A DNA stretch of 64,000 bases from Nocardia sp. BMG111209 (lineage in GTDB: Bacteria; Actinomycetota; Actinomycetes; Mycobacteriales; Mycobacteriaceae), in contig NZ_KB907307.1 of assembly GCF_000381925.1 (NCBI RefSeq), positions 4,092,001-4,156,000 of the forward strand, given 5' to 3'. How positions within the stretch are numbered: the stretch's first letter is position 1; every line of letters starts with the position of its first letter. Below are positions 17,966 to 31,440 of this stretch, piece by piece. The position numbers and the translations under genes are program-made. Below the pieces are notes generated by a model that was not told the DNA's origin, searched no databases, and saw nothing but the letters and a program-made list of their open reading frames with translations.

Positions 17966-18382
17966 TCAGGGCACCAGGCCGTGGCGGGCCCGGCCCGCGC
18001 CGGAGAGCACCAGCAGCAGCATGGTCGCCAGGGCCTCGTCGGTGAGTCCGGCGGCGGGGAAGGTGTAGCGCAGGATCACGTCGGCGAGTTTCTCGTGGCC
18101 GACGACGGTGATCGAGCCGAACTGCAGGGCGGCGTTGCGCTCGGCGACCCGCTTGTGCAGCTGCGGCTTCAGCGGGCGGTCCCAGGCCAGCACGCAGGTG
18201 AGGGTCAGGACCTCGAGGCCCGGCGCCAGGCTCACCGCGCGCAGCGAGCACAGGGCGCCGTCGTATTCGAATCCGAGGCCGCCCGCCTCGACGCGCACCT
18301 GGATCTCGTAGCTCATCAGGCACGCCCCCGCGCGAACCTGGAGCTCCTCGACCGCCGGATCGGCGGAATCGGTGCCGGTCAC
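17966..18382 (-). CDS. Conserved hypothetical protein (Rv2360c-like)
   Basis: A 138-residue protein of unknown function conserved beside uppS in mycolic-acid bacteria. It is mostly beta-strand, with [20 protein letters not shown] early and [26 protein letters not shown] late. No catalytic motif or signal peptide is visible. The GTG at 18382 overlaps the uppS stop (GTGA) and gives a length close to the mycobacterial homologue; an internal ATG 22 codons later is possible. Its conserved coupling to uppS suggests a link to polyprenyl-phosphate metabolism, which is only inference. Confidence 0.82.
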   Translation of the reverse strand: MTGTDSADPAVEELQVRAGACLMSYEIQVRVEAGGLGFEYDGALCSLRAVSLAPGLEVLTLTCVLAWDRPLKPQLHKRVAERNAALQFGSITVVGHEKLADVILRYTFPAAGLTDEALATMLLLVLSGAGRARHGLVP

Positions 18383-19194
18383 TTCTTCACACCGCCGAAG
18401 CGGCGGTCGCGCTCGGCGTACTCCAGGCAGGCCGCCCACAGATTGCGACGATCGAAGTCCGGGAACAGGGTGTGCTGGTAGACGAATTCGGCGTAGGCCG
18501 ACTGCCAGATCAGGAAGTTGGAGCTGCGCAGCTCGCCGGAGGGCCGCAGGAACAGGTCCACATCCGGCATATCCGGCTCGTCGAGGTACTCGGCGAAGGT
18601 GTTCTCGGTGATCTTCTCCGGATCCAGTTCGCCCGCGGCGACCCGGCGCGCGATCTCCCGGGCGGCGTCGGCGATCTCGGCGCGGCCGCCGTAGTTCACG
18701 CACATGGTGAGGGTCATCACCGTGTTGTCCTTGGTGAGCTCCTGCGCGACCTCGAGCTCCTTGATCACGCTGCGCCACAGCCGCGGCCGGCGACCGGCCC
18801 AGCGCACCCGCACCCCCATCTCGTGCATCTCGTCGCGGCGGCGGCGGATCACGTCCCGGTTGAAGCCCATGAGGAAGCGGACCTCCTCGGGGCTGCGCCG
18901 CCAGTTCTCGGTCGAGAACGCGTACGCCGACAACCATTTGACGCCGATCTCGATGCAGCCCTCGACGGTGTCCATCAGCACCGCCTCGCCACGCTCGTGC
19001 CCGGCGGTGCGCGGCAGCCCGCGGTCCTGGGCCCAGCGGCCGTTTCCGTCCATCACCAGCGCCACGTGCCGGGGTACGAACTCCTGCGGGATGGCCGGCG
19101 GGCGCGCGCCGGACGGGTGCGGCGACGGCGGGCGGATGGTGCGCGTGGGTTCGGCGGGGGCGTACGGGGTGCGATTACCGATCACGACCACCAT
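18379..19194 (-). CDS. uppS: Long-chain cis-isoprenyl (decaprenyl/undecaprenyl) diphosphate synthase
   Basis: A 271-residue cis-prenyltransferase making the polyprenyl carrier for peptidoglycan and arabinogalactan precursors from FPP and IPP; the M. tuberculosis homologue (Rv2361c) makes decaprenyl diphosphate. Motifs visible are [17 protein letters not shown] (with the catalytic Asp), [13 protein letters not shown], and the IPP-binding [18 protein letters not shown]. The ATG at 19194 begins a 40-residue proline-rich extension; the frame is open far upstream but has no conserved sequence there. The stop overlaps the next gene. A terpene locus in the opposite direction starts 438 bp away. Confidence 0.96.
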   Translation of the reverse strand: MVVVIGNRTPYAPAEPTRTIRPPSPHPSGARPPAIPQEFVPRHVALVMDGNGRWAQDRGLPRTAGHERGEAVLMDTVEGCIEIGVKWLSAYAFSTENWRRSPEEVRFLMGFNRDVIRRRRDEMHEMGVRVRWAGRRPRLWRSVIKELEVAQELTKDNTVMTLTMCVNYGGRAEIADAAREIARRVAAGELDPEKITENTFAEYLDEPDMPDVDLFLRPSGELRSSNFLIWQSAYAEFVYQHTLFPDFDRRNLWAACLEYAERDRRFGGVKK

Positions 19195-22859
<3,665 letters not shown>

Positions 22860-22890
22860 ACCGCACTGGAGCGCCTCGGGCACACCCGGC

Positions 22891-22913
22891 CGTCCGGAAA
22901 GGTGATCCGGACG
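22891..22913. terminator. Hairpin between convergent prenyl synthase and recO
   Basis: CGTCCGG (22891-22897) and CCGGACG (22907-22913) form a perfect 7-bp stem with a 9-base loop. It lies between the ends of two convergent genes, so it could serve either strand. There is no T-run, as is common for actinobacterial hairpins. Confidence 0.5.
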
Positions 22914-22950
22914 AACGGCGGCTCGCCCGAAGCCCGGTCCTGGGAGGTCC

Positions 22951-23724
22951 TCAGCCGACGCGGGTGTCGGCGGATTCGACGGACCCGTGCGGACGGGTGC
23001 GCTCGATCAGGGGAAGCGTGCGGAGCTGGCGTTCCAGATGCCATTGCAGGTGAGCGGCGGTGAGGCCGCTGGCCTGGCGGTGCACCGCGGCGGGGACGGC
23101 ATCCACACCGGCCCAGTCGCCGCGGTGCAGGGCGCTCATCAGGTCCAGGACACCCGGTGCGGGGGTGGCCGAGCCGGGCGGGCGGCAGTGCACGCACACC
23201 GCACCGCCGGCCGCGACGTGGAAGGCGCGGTGCGGCCCCGGGGTGGCGCAGCGGGCACATTCGTCCAGCGCCGGTGCCCAACCGGCAAAACCCATGGCGC
23301 GCAACAGGAATGCGTCGAGGATCAGTTCGTGCGGTCGCTGGGCCGCGGCGATCGCGCGCAGCGCGCCCGCGGTCAGGGTGTGCAGGCGGGGCGCGGGGGC
23401 GCGCTCCTCGCCGGCCAGGCGTTCGGCGGTCTCCAGGACGGCGCAGGCGGTGGTGTAGCGGCCGTAGTCGGCGACGATATCGGAGGCGAACGCCTCGACG
23501 GTGTGAACCTGGGTGACGGTGTCCAGGCTGCGGCCGGGATACAGCTGCACATCGACGTACGCGAACGGCTCCAGGCGCGCCCCGAATTTCGAGCGAGTAC
23601 GCCGCACCCCCTTCGCCACCGCGCGCACCAGACCGTGCTGCCTGGTCAACAGCGTGACGATGCGATCGGCCTCACCCAGCTTGTGCTGGCGCAGCACGAT
23701 CGCCTGGTCCCGATAAACACGCAC
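22951..23724 (-). CDS. recO: DNA repair protein RecO
   Basis: A 257-residue protein of the RecFOR pathway that loads RecA on gapped DNA. The N-terminal OB-fold begins MRVYRDQAIVLRQHKLGEADRI. The C-terminal helical domain contains a zinc site with CARC and CVHC pairs in ECARCATPG and VCVHCRPP. The GTG at 23724 is the only start preserving the conserved N-terminus. In M. tuberculosis recO is directly next to uppS; here the terpene locus has been inserted between them. Confidence 0.95.
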   Translation of the reverse strand: MRVYRDQAIVLRQHKLGEADRIVTLLTRQHGLVRAVAKGVRRTRSKFGARLEPFAYVDVQLYPGRSLDTVTQVHTVEAFASDIVADYGRYTTACAVLETAERLAGEERAPAPRLHTLTAGALRAIAAAQRPHELILDAFLLRAMGFAGWAPALDECARCATPGPHRAFHVAAGGAVCVHCRPPGSATPAPGVLDLMSALHRGDWAGVDAVPAAVHRQASGLTAAHLQWHLERQLRTLPLIERTRPHGSVESADTRVG

Positions 23725-23800
23725 CCCGCCATCCTCGCACGCCGTTCCGCGAGCCGGTGCCGCGATCGCGGTGCGCGGGCCGGTGGAACCGGGGGGTGGG

Positions 23801-24214
23801 TCAGCGGAATGCGGTCCAGTGGTTGCCGGCGTCGCCGTAGACCTGGGCGATGCGGGGGCCGTGCAGGGTGCGCAGGAGGAGGGTCATCCAGCCGGTGCCG
23901 GTCGGGGTGGCCGCGCCGAGGTCGACCTCCACGAGCATCTGTTCCGGGCCGCGCAGGTCGACGGTGAGCGCCGGATGTCCCAGCGGCACCTCCACCAGGG
24001 ACTCGCCGTTGCCCCAGATCACCAGTCGGCGGCGGCTCAGCGCGATGGTGCCGCCGTCGATATTCGTCCAACTGGCCGACGAATAGTGCAGCGCCGTCCG
24101 GTAATTGCGGCGGGCCAGCGAGCCGCTGATCGGCGCGAACACCACCATCCCCTCCGCGTCCAGATCCGAACGCAGTTGGGGTGGCAGCTCTTTCGCACCG
24201 AATATCCGCGACAT
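23801..24214 (-). CDS. Conserved hypothetical protein
   Basis: A 137-residue, mostly beta-strand protein beginning MSRIFGAKELPPQL and containing GSLARRNYRTALHY and GTIALSRRRLVIWG. No function was recognised. The frame is open to a GTG at 24286, which would add CPNCG and 20 more residues resembling a half zinc ribbon; that stretch has atypical base composition, so the ATG at 24214 is preferred but not proven. It lies between recO and the divergent amidase. Confidence 0.6.
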   Translation of the reverse strand: MSRIFGAKELPPQLRSDLDAEGMVVFAPISGSLARRNYRTALHYSSASWTNIDGGTIALSRRRLVIWGNGESLVEVPLGHPALTVDLRGPEQMLVEVDLGAATPTGTGWMTLLLRTLHGPRIAQVYGDAGNHWTAFR

Positions 24215-24378
24215 CCACTTCACGCCGTGGATAGTAAGGTGACCCGGCCATCGCTGCGAGCCACAATTAGGACACAGTATCGACACGCTCCGGATCGGAG
24301 CCTGCCCGAAGGCATTTCCCGATCATGGATATTCGATCGGACACCCGATACCGTTCCTACGGCAGGGAGGAGTTCACG

Positions 24379-25797
24379 ATGACAACCGCGAAACATCCAC
24401 AGGGGCTGGCCGATCTGGCGGCGACGATCGCCGCCGGCACCGTGACCTCGGTGGCCGCGACGACGGCCGCGCTGGACCGTATCGAGGCCGCCCAGCCGAC
24501 CCTGAACGCCTTCCGCGTGATCCGCCGCACCGAGGCGCTGGCCGAGGCGGCCGACGCCGACCGGCGCCGCGCGGCCGGTGATCGCGCGCCTCTGCTCGGG
24601 GTGCCGATCGCGATCAAGGACGATACCGATATCGCCGGTGCCCCTACGGCTTTCGGCTGCGGTGGCGAGTTCCCGGCCGCGACCGAGGATGCCGAGGCGG
24701 TGCGCCGGCTACGTGCGGCGGGTGCGGTGGTCGTCGGCAAGACCAATACCTGTGAGATCGGCCAGTGGCCGTTCACCGATGCCGCCGCCTTCGGCTACAC
24801 CCGCAATCCGTGGGATGCCGAGCGCACCCCCGGCGGCTCCTCCGGCGGCGCCGCGGCCGCCGTGGCGGCCGGATTGCTGCCCGCCGCACTGGGTTCCGAC
24901 GGCGCCGGCTCGGTCCGCATCCCCGCCGCCTGGACCCACCTGGTCGGCCTCAAACCGCAGCGCGGACGCATCTCGACCTGGCCACGGGCCGAATCCTTCT
25001 ACGGGCTGACGGTCAACGGGCCGCTGGCCCGCACCGTCGCGGACGCGGCACTACTGCTCGACGCCGTCTCCGGACCGCACCCCGGCGACCGGCACACCCC
25101 GCCCGCGATCACCGCGACCGAGGCCGTCGGCCGGGATCCGGGCCGGTTGAGAATCGCACTGTCCCTGCGCATTCCGTTCACCGCCACCCGGACCGCGCTC
25201 GATCCGGAGGTGGTGCTCGTGGTCCGCGAAACCGCGGCCGTGCTGCGCCGCCTCGGGCATCAGGTGACGATCACCGACCTGCACTACGGCCTGCTGGTCG
25301 GCGCCGCCTTCCTGCCCCGCTCGATGGTGGGTGTGCGCCGCGAACTGGCGAAACTGCCCGGCGCCGAGGTCGATCCGCGCACCCGGGCCAACGCCGCCAC
25401 CGGCCGGATCCTCGCCGGACCGGCGCTCGCGCTGTCGCGAGCGCTGGAACCGTTGCTGCACAAGCGAATCGGCCGCTTCTTCGACGATCACGATCTGGTG
25501 CTCGCGCCCACCACGGCCACCCCGCCACCGCCGGTACGGGCCATGGACGGGCTCGGCAGCCGCGCGACCGAAGCGCTGATCACCGCCGCCTGCCCGTTCA
25601 CCTGGCCGTGGAATGTACTGGGCTGGCCCAGTATCAACGTGCCCGCCGGATTCACCGGCGCCGGACTGCCGCTCGGCGCGCAGCTGATGGGCCCGGCGAA
25701 TTCCGACGCACTGCTCATCTCCGTTGCGGCCCAGCTGGAATCGGAACTGCACTGGGATCGGCTGTGGCCGCGGCCGTGGTGGGAGGAGCGCGCCTGA
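24379..25797 (+). CDS. amiA2: Amidase-signature family protein
   Basis: A 472-residue amidase equivalent in position to M. tuberculosis amiA2 (Rv2363). The Ser-cisSer-Lys triad is visible: K80 in VPIAIKDD, S154 in PGGSSGG and S178 in GSDGAGSVRIP. Such enzymes hydrolyse carboxylic amides; the substrate is unknown. No signal peptide is present, so it should be cytosolic. A strong GGGAGGAG site precedes the ATG at 24379, which is preferred over an upstream in-frame ATG at 24325. It converges on era with only 3 bp between the stops. Confidence 0.95.
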   Translation: MTTAKHPQGLADLAATIAAGTVTSVAATTAALDRIEAAQPTLNAFRVIRRTEALAEAADADRRRAAGDRAPLLGVPIAIKDDTDIAGAPTAFGCGGEFPAATEDAEAVRRLRAAGAVVVGKTNTCEIGQWPFTDAAAFGYTRNPWDAERTPGGSSGGAAAAVAAGLLPAALGSDGAGSVRIPAAWTHLVGLKPQRGRISTWPRAESFYGLTVNGPLARTVADAALLLDAVSGPHPGDRHTPPAITATEAVGRDPGRLRIALSLRIPFTATRTALDPEVVLVVRETAAVLRRLGHQVTITDLHYGLLVGAAFLPRSMVGVRRELAKLPGAEVDPRTRANAATGRILAGPALALSRALEPLLHKRIGRFFDDHDLVLAPTTATPPPPVRAMDGLGSRATEALITAACPFTWPWNVLGWPSINVPAGFTGAGLPLGAQLMGPANSDALLISVAAQLESELHWDRLWPRPWWEERA

Positions 25798-25800
25798 CGC

Positions 25801-26757
25801 TCAGAATCCCAGCTTGCCCAGCTGTTTCGGGTCGCGCTGCCAGTCCTTGGCCACCTTCACGTGCAGGTGCAGATAGATGCGGGTACCGAGCAGATGCTCG
25901 ATCTGCTTGCGGGCGGCGGTACCGACCTCCTTCAGCCGCGACCCGCCGCGGCCGATGACGATCGCCTTCTGGCTGGGCCGCTCCACGTAGAGGATCGCGT
26001 GGACATCCAGCAGCCCACCGGATTTCGGCGCCTCCGTGCCCGCGGCGGAGGTGGCTGTGCCGCCCTCGTCCTCCTCGGATTCGCGCGGGATGATCTCCTC
26101 GATCACCACGGCCAGCGAATGCGGCAACTCGTCGCGGACACCCTCCAGCGCGGCCTCGCGGATCAGCTCGGCCATGAGCGTCTCCTCGGGCTCGTCGGTG
26201 AGTTCGCCGTCGGGGTAGAACGCCGGTCCCTCCGGCAGTTTCGACGCGATGACATCGACGAGCACCTCGACCTGCTCACCGCGCACCGCCGACACCGGCA
26301 CCACCTCGGCCTCGGGGCCGAGCAGTTGCGACACCGCCATCAGCTGGTGCGCGATCGCGTCCCGGCTCACCTTGTCGATCTTGGTGACCACCCCGATCAG
26401 GGCGGTCTTCGGGGCCATCTGGTTGATCTGCTGCACGATCCAGCGGTCGCCGGGGCCGATCTTCTCGTCCGCCGGGATGCAGAGCGCGATCACGTCGACC
26501 TCGGAATAGGTGTCGCGCACCAGATCGTTGAGTCGCTGACCGAGCAGCGTGCGCGGGCGGTGCAGGCCGGGGGTGTCGACCAGGATCAGCTGGGCATGGT
26601 CGCGGTGCACGATCCCGCGGATGGTGTGCCGGGTGGTCTGCGGGCGCGAGGAGGTGATCGCGATCTTCTGTCCCACCATGGCATTGGTCAGCGTCGATTT
26701 GCCGGTGTTCGGCCGCCCGACGAAACACACGAAGCCGGAACGGAATTCGTCCGGCAC
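25801..26757 (-). CDS. era: GTPase Era
   Basis: A 318-residue GTPase that binds 16S rRNA and assists 30S subunit assembly. G1 is GRPNTGKST (14-22), G3 VDTPGL, G4 TKID. The C-terminal KH domain contains VERPSQKAIVIGRGGSRLKEVG. Compared with enterobacterial Era there is a short acidic insertion (about residue 218-240, EEDEGG) before the KH domain. The GTG at 26757 shares one base with the stop of the upstream gene. It is the last gene of the phoH-ybeY-corC-cdd-era operon. Confidence 0.97.
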   Translation of the reverse strand: MPDEFRSGFVCFVGRPNTGKSTLTNAMVGQKIAITSSRPQTTRHTIRGIVHRDHAQLILVDTPGLHRPRTLLGQRLNDLVRDTYSEVDVIALCIPADEKIGPGDRWIVQQINQMAPKTALIGVVTKIDKVSRDAIAHQLMAVSQLLGPEAEVVPVSAVRGEQVEVLVDVIASKLPEGPAFYPDGELTDEPEETLMAELIREAALEGVRDELPHSLAVVIEEIIPRESEEDEGGTATSAAGTEAPKSGGLLDVHAILYVERPSQKAIVIGRGGSRLKEVGTAARKQIEHLLGTRIYLHLHVKVAKDWQRDPKQLGKLGF

Positions 26758-27173
26758 TAGAGGACCTCGGATTCGGTGTCGAGGTCGAAACCCTCCGGGA
26801 CGTGCGCGCCGGTGAGATTCGGCGCGACCGCCTCGACGATGTCGTACACCGCCCCGGTGCGGTCGGCGAGGACGATGCGCGCCGACGGCGACACCTCCCG
26901 CACCGCGGCCATCCCCTCGTCGCGCAGCTGGCCGCCGACCACCAGCGCCGCCTCGAAACCCTCGGCGCCGCTGGACAATGCGGCCGCGACCGCGGCCTGC
27001 AGTGCGGTCAGCGACAAAGTCTGCAGGCGCACCGGGCCCGCGGCGTAGGTGCGGCCGTCGCCGTCGCGCACGGCGGCCCCGCTGCCGTGCCCCGCGCGGG
27101 CCATCGCGCCGCGCGCCAGTACCAGCAGCTTGCTGTCCTCGGCATCGAGTCCGGTGGACTTCGGTTCAGTCAT
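26757..27173 (-). CDS. Cytidine deaminase-like protein lacking zinc ligands (Rv2365c-like)
   Basis: A 138-residue protein with the overall cytidine-deaminase fold pattern ([50 protein letters not shown]). In real deaminases the second segment reads CAERxA and a PCGxCRQ motif precedes the third; here these read TALQAA and DEGMAAVRE, so all three zinc-binding residues and the catalytic Glu are gone. It is very unlikely to deaminate cytidine. M. tuberculosis has a homologue in the same place. It overlaps the stop of the upstream CorC-like gene by 8 bases and abuts era. Confidence 0.85.
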   Translation of the reverse strand: MTEPKSTGLDAEDSKLLVLARGAMARAGHGSGAAVRDGDGRTYAAGPVRLQTLSLTALQAAVAAALSSGAEGFEAALVVGGQLRDEGMAAVREVSPSARIVLADRTGAVYDIVEAVAPNLTGAHVPEGFDLDTESEVL

Positions 27174-28542
27174 CGCCAACTCCCTCTCCCGGCTGTGCGC
27201 CGGATCCGTTCCCCTGCCGATCATCCGTGGTGTCCACCGGGCCGGTCTCCCGATCGGCCCGTGCCGTCTTCTCCGTTTTCTCGGTCCGTTCCGGGGGCCG
27301 CCGCACCACCACGGTGTGCACCCGGACGCGGCCCCGGGCATCCGCGCCGCCCTCACCGCGCAGCTGCAATCCGTGGACCACCGCCTTCGACCCCGGCAGC
27401 GGCACCCGCCCGAGTGCGTGGGCGAGCAGACCGCCGACGGTGTCGACATCTTCCTCGTCGATCTCCATGCCGAACAACTCGCCCAGGTCCTCGACCGACA
27501 ACCGCGCCGACACCCGATATTTCCCGCCACCCAGATCTTCCACGTCCGGGATCTCGTGGGTGTCGTATTCGTCGGCGATCTCGCCGACGATCTCCTCCAG
27601 CACATCCTCGATGGTGACCAATCCGGCGATACCACCGTATTCGTCGACCAGCAGCGCCATATGGTTGCGGCGGCGCTGCATCTCGTCGAGCAGTTCGTCC
27701 AGCGGTTTGGAATCGGGTACGAACACCGGCGCCCGCATGACCTCGCGCACCCGTACCTTTTTGCCCCGATCCATGTGCTGCACAAGGTCTTTCAGGTAGA
27801 CCACGCCGAGGATGTCATCGATGTTCTCGCCGATCACCGGAATTCGCGAATGTCCGGATCGCACCGCCAGCGACATCGCCTGTGCCGTGGTCTTGTCCGC
27901 CTCGATCCAGACCATCTCGGTGCGCGGCACCATCACCGCGCGGGCCGGGGTCTCGCCGAGTTCGAACACCGACTGGATCATCCGGCGTTCCTCGGAATCC
28001 ACCACCCCGCTGGCCTGCGCCAGGTCGACCACCTCGCGCAGCTCCACCTCGGAGGCGAACGGCCCGTTGCGGAAACCCTTACCGGGGGTGATGGCATTAC
28101 CGATCAGGATCAGCAATCGGCTCACCGGGCCCAGCAGCGAGCCGATCACCTGCAACGGCAACGTGGCCGCCAGCGCGATCGAATACGCGTGCTGCCGGCC
28201 CAGGGTGCGCGGCCCGACACCGATGACCACATAGTCGACCACCACCATCACCGCGGCGGTCAGCAACAGCGCCCATCCGGACGGGAGCACATGATCCAGC
28301 GCCGCCGCGAGCAGCACCGTGGCGCTGATCTCGCACACCAGCCGCAGCAGCACCATGAGATTCACATAGCGCGGCCGATCCACCACGATGCGGGCCAGCC
28401 GGCGCGCACCGGTGCGATCCCCGCGCACCAGATCCTCCACCCGCGCAGGCGAAGTCGTGGCCAGTGCCGCATCGATGGCCGCGAACACCCCGCCCACCGG
28501 CACGAGCAGAATCGCCAGCAGGAGCAGGACGAACGGATTCAC
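27166..28542 (-). CDS. HlyC/CorC (CNNM-like) membrane protein with CBS domains
   Basis: A 458-residue protein: a DUF21 membrane domain with about four helices (1-165), a CBS pair (about 205-330; [59 protein letters not shown]) and a CorC-HlyC domain (about 345-425). A charged tail of Arg, Glu and Thr residues follows. This family exports or senses divalent metals, mainly Mg. The GTG at 28542 overlaps the ybeY stop (GTGA). The conserved context with ybeY and era is as in mycobacteria (Rv2366c). Confidence 0.93.
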   Translation of the reverse strand: MNPFVLLLLAILLVPVGGVFAAIDAALATTSPARVEDLVRGDRTGARRLARIVVDRPRYVNLMVLLRLVCEISATVLLAAALDHVLPSGWALLLTAAVMVVVDYVVIGVGPRTLGRQHAYSIALAATLPLQVIGSLLGPVSRLLILIGNAITPGKGFRNGPFASEVELREVVDLAQASGVVDSEERRMIQSVFELGETPARAVMVPRTEMVWIEADKTTAQAMSLAVRSGHSRIPVIGENIDDILGVVYLKDLVQHMDRGKKVRVREVMRAPVFVPDSKPLDELLDEMQRRRNHMALLVDEYGGIAGLVTIEDVLEEIVGEIADEYDTHEIPDVEDLGGGKYRVSARLSVEDLGELFGMEIDEEDVDTVGGLLAHALGRVPLPGSKAVVHGLQLRGEGGADARGRVRVHTVVVRRPPERTEKTEKTARADRETGPVDTTDDRQGNGSGAQPGEGVGDD

Positions 28543-29093
28543 GCGGGATCCAGTGGATCACCGTCGGTGGTGAATCCGGTCTTCCCGAGCAGTCGCCGAT
28601 CCCGTTCCGCCAGTTCGGCACGACGCTGCGCCTCGCGCAGGCTCTCGTACCATTCGGCCAGCAGCCGGTTCTGCAGCCCGAACATGACCTTCTCCTCCTC
28701 CGGCTCGGCATGGTCGTAGCCGAGCAGGTGGAGCACGCCGTGCACGGTGAGCAGCGCCAGCTCCTGATCCAGCGAATGTCCTGCGCGCGTGGCCTGTTCG
28801 GCCGCGAACTCCGGGCACAGCACGATATCGCCGAGCATCGAGGGCCCCGGCTCGGCGCTGTCCGGCCGGCCCCCGGGCTCCAGTTCGTCCATCGGGAACG
28901 ACATGACGTCCGTGGGGCCCGGCAGATCCATCCACCGCACGTGCAGATCCGCCATGGTGTCGAGATCGACCAGCACCATCGACAGCTCCGCGGCCGGGTG
29001 CACGTCCATCCGCCCGATCACGAACCGCGCGACGCCGACCAGCTCTTCCTCGGATACGTCGATACCCGACTCGTTGGCGATCTCGATACTCAC
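28539..29093 (-). CDS. ybeY: Endoribonuclease YbeY
   Basis: A 184-residue single-strand-specific metallo-RNase involved in 16S rRNA 3' end maturation and ribosome quality control. The zinc motif [11 protein letters not shown] supplies H118, H122 and H128. Upstream FPMDE and GDIVLCPE are typical. The start is the GTG at 29093. It is 78 bp downstream of phoH and overlaps the CorC-like gene. Confidence 0.96.
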   Translation of the reverse strand: MSIEIANESGIDVSEEELVGVARFVIGRMDVHPAAELSMVLVDLDTMADLHVRWMDLPGPTDVMSFPMDELEPGGRPDSAEPGPSMLGDIVLCPEFAAEQATRAGHSLDQELALLTVHGVLHLLGYDHAEPEEEKVMFGLQNRLLAEWYESLREAQRRAELAERDRRLLGKTGFTTDGDPLDPA

Positions 29094-29171
29094 GGGGTCA
29101 GCTTAGGCCACCGCTCACGACGCGCCGAGCAACGTCCGGCGCACCGGCGACCGCCGGGGTGACCGGCGCGG

Positions 29172-30284
29172 TCAGCGCCGCCCGCCCCGCTCGGCCGCCC
29201 GCCGCTGGGCCCGGTTGCCCGGGTAGTGCGCGGTGCCCACCTGCGGCGCCATCTCCGACTCGTACCGGTCGTAGGCGTCGACGATCTCGGCGACCAGCCG
29301 GTGCCGCACCACGTCCTTGGACGTCAGCTCGGCGAAGTGGATGTCGTCGATATCGGTGAGGATCTCGCTGACCCGCCGCAGCCCCGACACCGTGCCGCCG
29401 GGCAGGTCGATCTGCGTGACATCGCCGGTGACCACGACCTTCGAGCCGAAGCCGAGCCGGGTCAGGAACATCTTCATCTGTTCCGGGGTCGTGTTCTGCG
29501 CCTCGTCCAGGATGATGAAGGAATCGTTGAGGCTCCGGCCGCGCATGTAGGCCAGCGGTGCGACCTCGATGACACCCGCGGTCATGAGCTTCGGGATGGA
29601 TTCCGGATCCATCATGTCGTGCAGCGCGTCGTACAGCGGCCGCAGATACGGGTCGATCTTCTCGTTCAGCGTGCCGGGCAGGAAGCCCAGCCGTTCCCCC
29701 GCCTCCACGGCGGGACGAGTCAGGATGATCCGCGTGACCTGCTTGTTCTGCAACGCCTGCACCGCCTTGGCGACGGCCAGATACGTCTTGCCCGTACCCG
29801 CCGGCCCGATGCCGAAGACGATGGTGTGGTGGTCGATCGCGTCGACGTAGCGCTTCTGGTTGAGGGTCTTGGGGCGGATGATCTTGCCGCGGCGGGACAG
29901 GATGTCCAGGCTGAGAACCTCCGCCGGGGAGTCGGAGGAACCCTCGGTCAGCATCGAGAAGGTGTGCCGGACCGCCTCCGGGGTGACCATGCGATTGCGG
30001 GTGGTCAGAGCCACCAGCTGTTCGATCACCCGCTCGGCGAGCGCCACGTCGGGGGCCTTACCGGTCAGGGTGACCGAATTGCCACGCACGTGGATGTCGG
30101 CGTCGAGCAGCCCTTCGAGTTCACGCAGGTTCTCGTCGGCGGACCCGAGGAAGCCGAAGACGGATTCCGGAGCTAGTTCGATACTGGAGCGCACTGTCCG
30201 CGCGGCGGGGCTTCCGCCGTTGCCGTCGGCCCCGACACCGGTGAGCGGTGTGGTCGGGTCGCCATTGTCACCTGTTGTTCGCAA
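29172..30284 (-). CDS. phoH: PhoH-like ATPase
   Basis: A 370-residue P-loop protein. The N-terminal part (about 40-110) is a KH/R3H-like RNA-binding segment (DIHVRGNSVTLTGKAPDV). The ATPase domain has Walker A GPAGTGKT (160-167) and Walker B SFIILDEAQNT, followed by VVTGDVTQIDLPGG. Homologues form ring helicases linked to RNA metabolism together with ybeY, its neighbour here. The start is uncertain: a TTG at 30284 keeps 30 low-complexity residues, and GTG codons near residue 31 are alternatives. Confidence 0.95.
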   Translation of the reverse strand: MRTTGDNGDPTTPLTGVGADGNGGSPAARTVRSSIELAPESVFGFLGSADENLRELEGLLDADIHVRGNSVTLTGKAPDVALAERVIEQLVALTTRNRMVTPEAVRHTFSMLTEGSSDSPAEVLSLDILSRRGKIIRPKTLNQKRYVDAIDHHTIVFGIGPAGTGKTYLAVAKAVQALQNKQVTRIILTRPAVEAGERLGFLPGTLNEKIDPYLRPLYDALHDMMDPESIPKLMTAGVIEVAPLAYMRGRSLNDSFIILDEAQNTTPEQMKMFLTRLGFGSKVVVTGDVTQIDLPGGTVSGLRRVSEILTDIDDIHFAELTSKDVVRHRLVAEIVDAYDRYESEMAPQVGTAHYPGNRAQRRAAERGGRR

Positions 30285-30412
30285 AAGTTGCTCTGGCCTG
30301 CTTTCCGGTCTCGAGACCGGCGGTTACCGGCGGCCTCGAACGTCGTTCATCGGTGACAAAAGTCTAACGCGCGGTACCGACACCTCCCAATGAATAAAGC
30401 GCAACCCGCAGG

Positions 30413-31339
30413 TCACGGGCGTGCGACGGCGGAGGTGAGGCGCGCGTCCGCGGCGCGTCCCGCGGCCCATTCACCGGCGAAATCGCGGAAGGAACGGACC
30501 ACGTCCGAGGGGACGGCCGCCGCCGACCAGATCAGGCCCACCGTGCGGGTCGCCCCCGGATCGGCCAGCGGGATCAGCACCGGGCCGCCGGTGGCGGGGC
30601 GGGCCGGATCCTCGAGCGGCACGATCGCGACGCCGAGCCCGGCCGCGACCAGGCCCGTGACGGTGATCAGGTCGCTGCATTCGAACGCGATCCGCGGCCG
30701 GAGATCGGCGGCGGCGCTGAGGTCGTCGAGGATGCGGCGCATACCGAAACCCGGGTGGGTGGTGATGAATTCGGCGTCGGCGGCCTCGGCGAGCCGGATG
30801 CGGCGCAGCCCGGCGAGCCGATGGTCCGGCGGTACGGCCAGGGCCAGCCGCTGCCGCAGCAGCGCGCGCCAGGCCAGCCCGGATTCCGCCGGCCGCGGCG
30901 ACACGATGCCCAGGTCGGCGTCGCCGGCGAGGATCCGGCCGGTCACCGCCTCCGCGCCGTCCTGGTCCAGGGTGAAAGTGACCCGGCCGGAGCCGCGCCG
31001 GAAATCGGCGATCAGCTGCGGGACCAGCCGGGCGCCCACCGAATGCAGGAACGACAGCCGCACCACGCCGCGGGCCGGATTCGCCAGATCGGCCAGGGTC
31101 CGGTCGGCGGCCTCCAGTTCGGCGCGGGCCCGCCGGGCATGCTCATAGTAGACGCGGCCGAATTCGTTGAGCGCCAGCCGTTTTCCGTGCCGATCGAACA
31201 GCAGGACATCGAGCCGGCGCTCCAGTCGGGCCAGCATCCGCGACAGCGTGGGCTGCGAGACGTGCAACCGATCGGCGGCCGCCCCGACGTGTTCGAGTTC
31301 GGCCAGCGTCGTGAACCAGTGCAACTCGTCACTCGCCAT
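30413..31339 (-). CDS. LysR-family transcriptional regulator
   Basis: A 308-residue LysR protein. The helix-turn-helix is LEHVGAAADRLHVSQPTLSRMLARLE; the effector domain extends from about 90 to 295. The ATG at 31339 gives the usual 4-5 residue lead before the first helix; an in-frame upstream start at 31405 would overlap the promoter region. It is divergent from an MFS exporter 101 bp away, the arrangement of the ynfL-ynfM type, and probably controls it. Confidence 0.9.
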   Translation of the reverse strand: MASDELHWFTTLAELEHVGAAADRLHVSQPTLSRMLARLERRLDVLLFDRHGKRLALNEFGRVYYEHARRARAELEAADRTLADLANPARGVVRLSFLHSVGARLVPQLIADFRRGSGRVTFTLDQDGAEAVTGRILAGDADLGIVSPRPAESGLAWRALLRQRLALAVPPDHRLAGLRRIRLAEAADAEFITTHPGFGMRRILDDLSAAADLRPRIAFECSDLITVTGLVAAGLGVAIVPLEDPARPATGGPVLIPLADPGATRTVGLIWSAAAVPSDVVRSFRDFAGEWAAGRAADARLTSAVARP

Positions 31340-31366
31340 GCCGTCACTCCGCCCGATCGTCTCCGC

Positions 31367-31407
31367 TAATGCACACACCGCATCAACCAGCACATCATTA
31401 TGCATTT
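31367..31407. promoter_or_regulatory. Candidate operator between LysR and MFS genes
   Basis: TAATGCA (31367-31373) and TGCATTT (31401-31407) form an imperfect inverted repeat with a 27-base gap, and ATGCAT (31400-31405) is itself a palindrome. The sequence is much richer in A and T than the flanking genes. Binding by the adjacent LysR protein is inferred from position. Confidence 0.4.
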
Positions 31408-31440
31408 CCGTTCCGAACGCCGCAGCCGGAGGCTGAGGGG

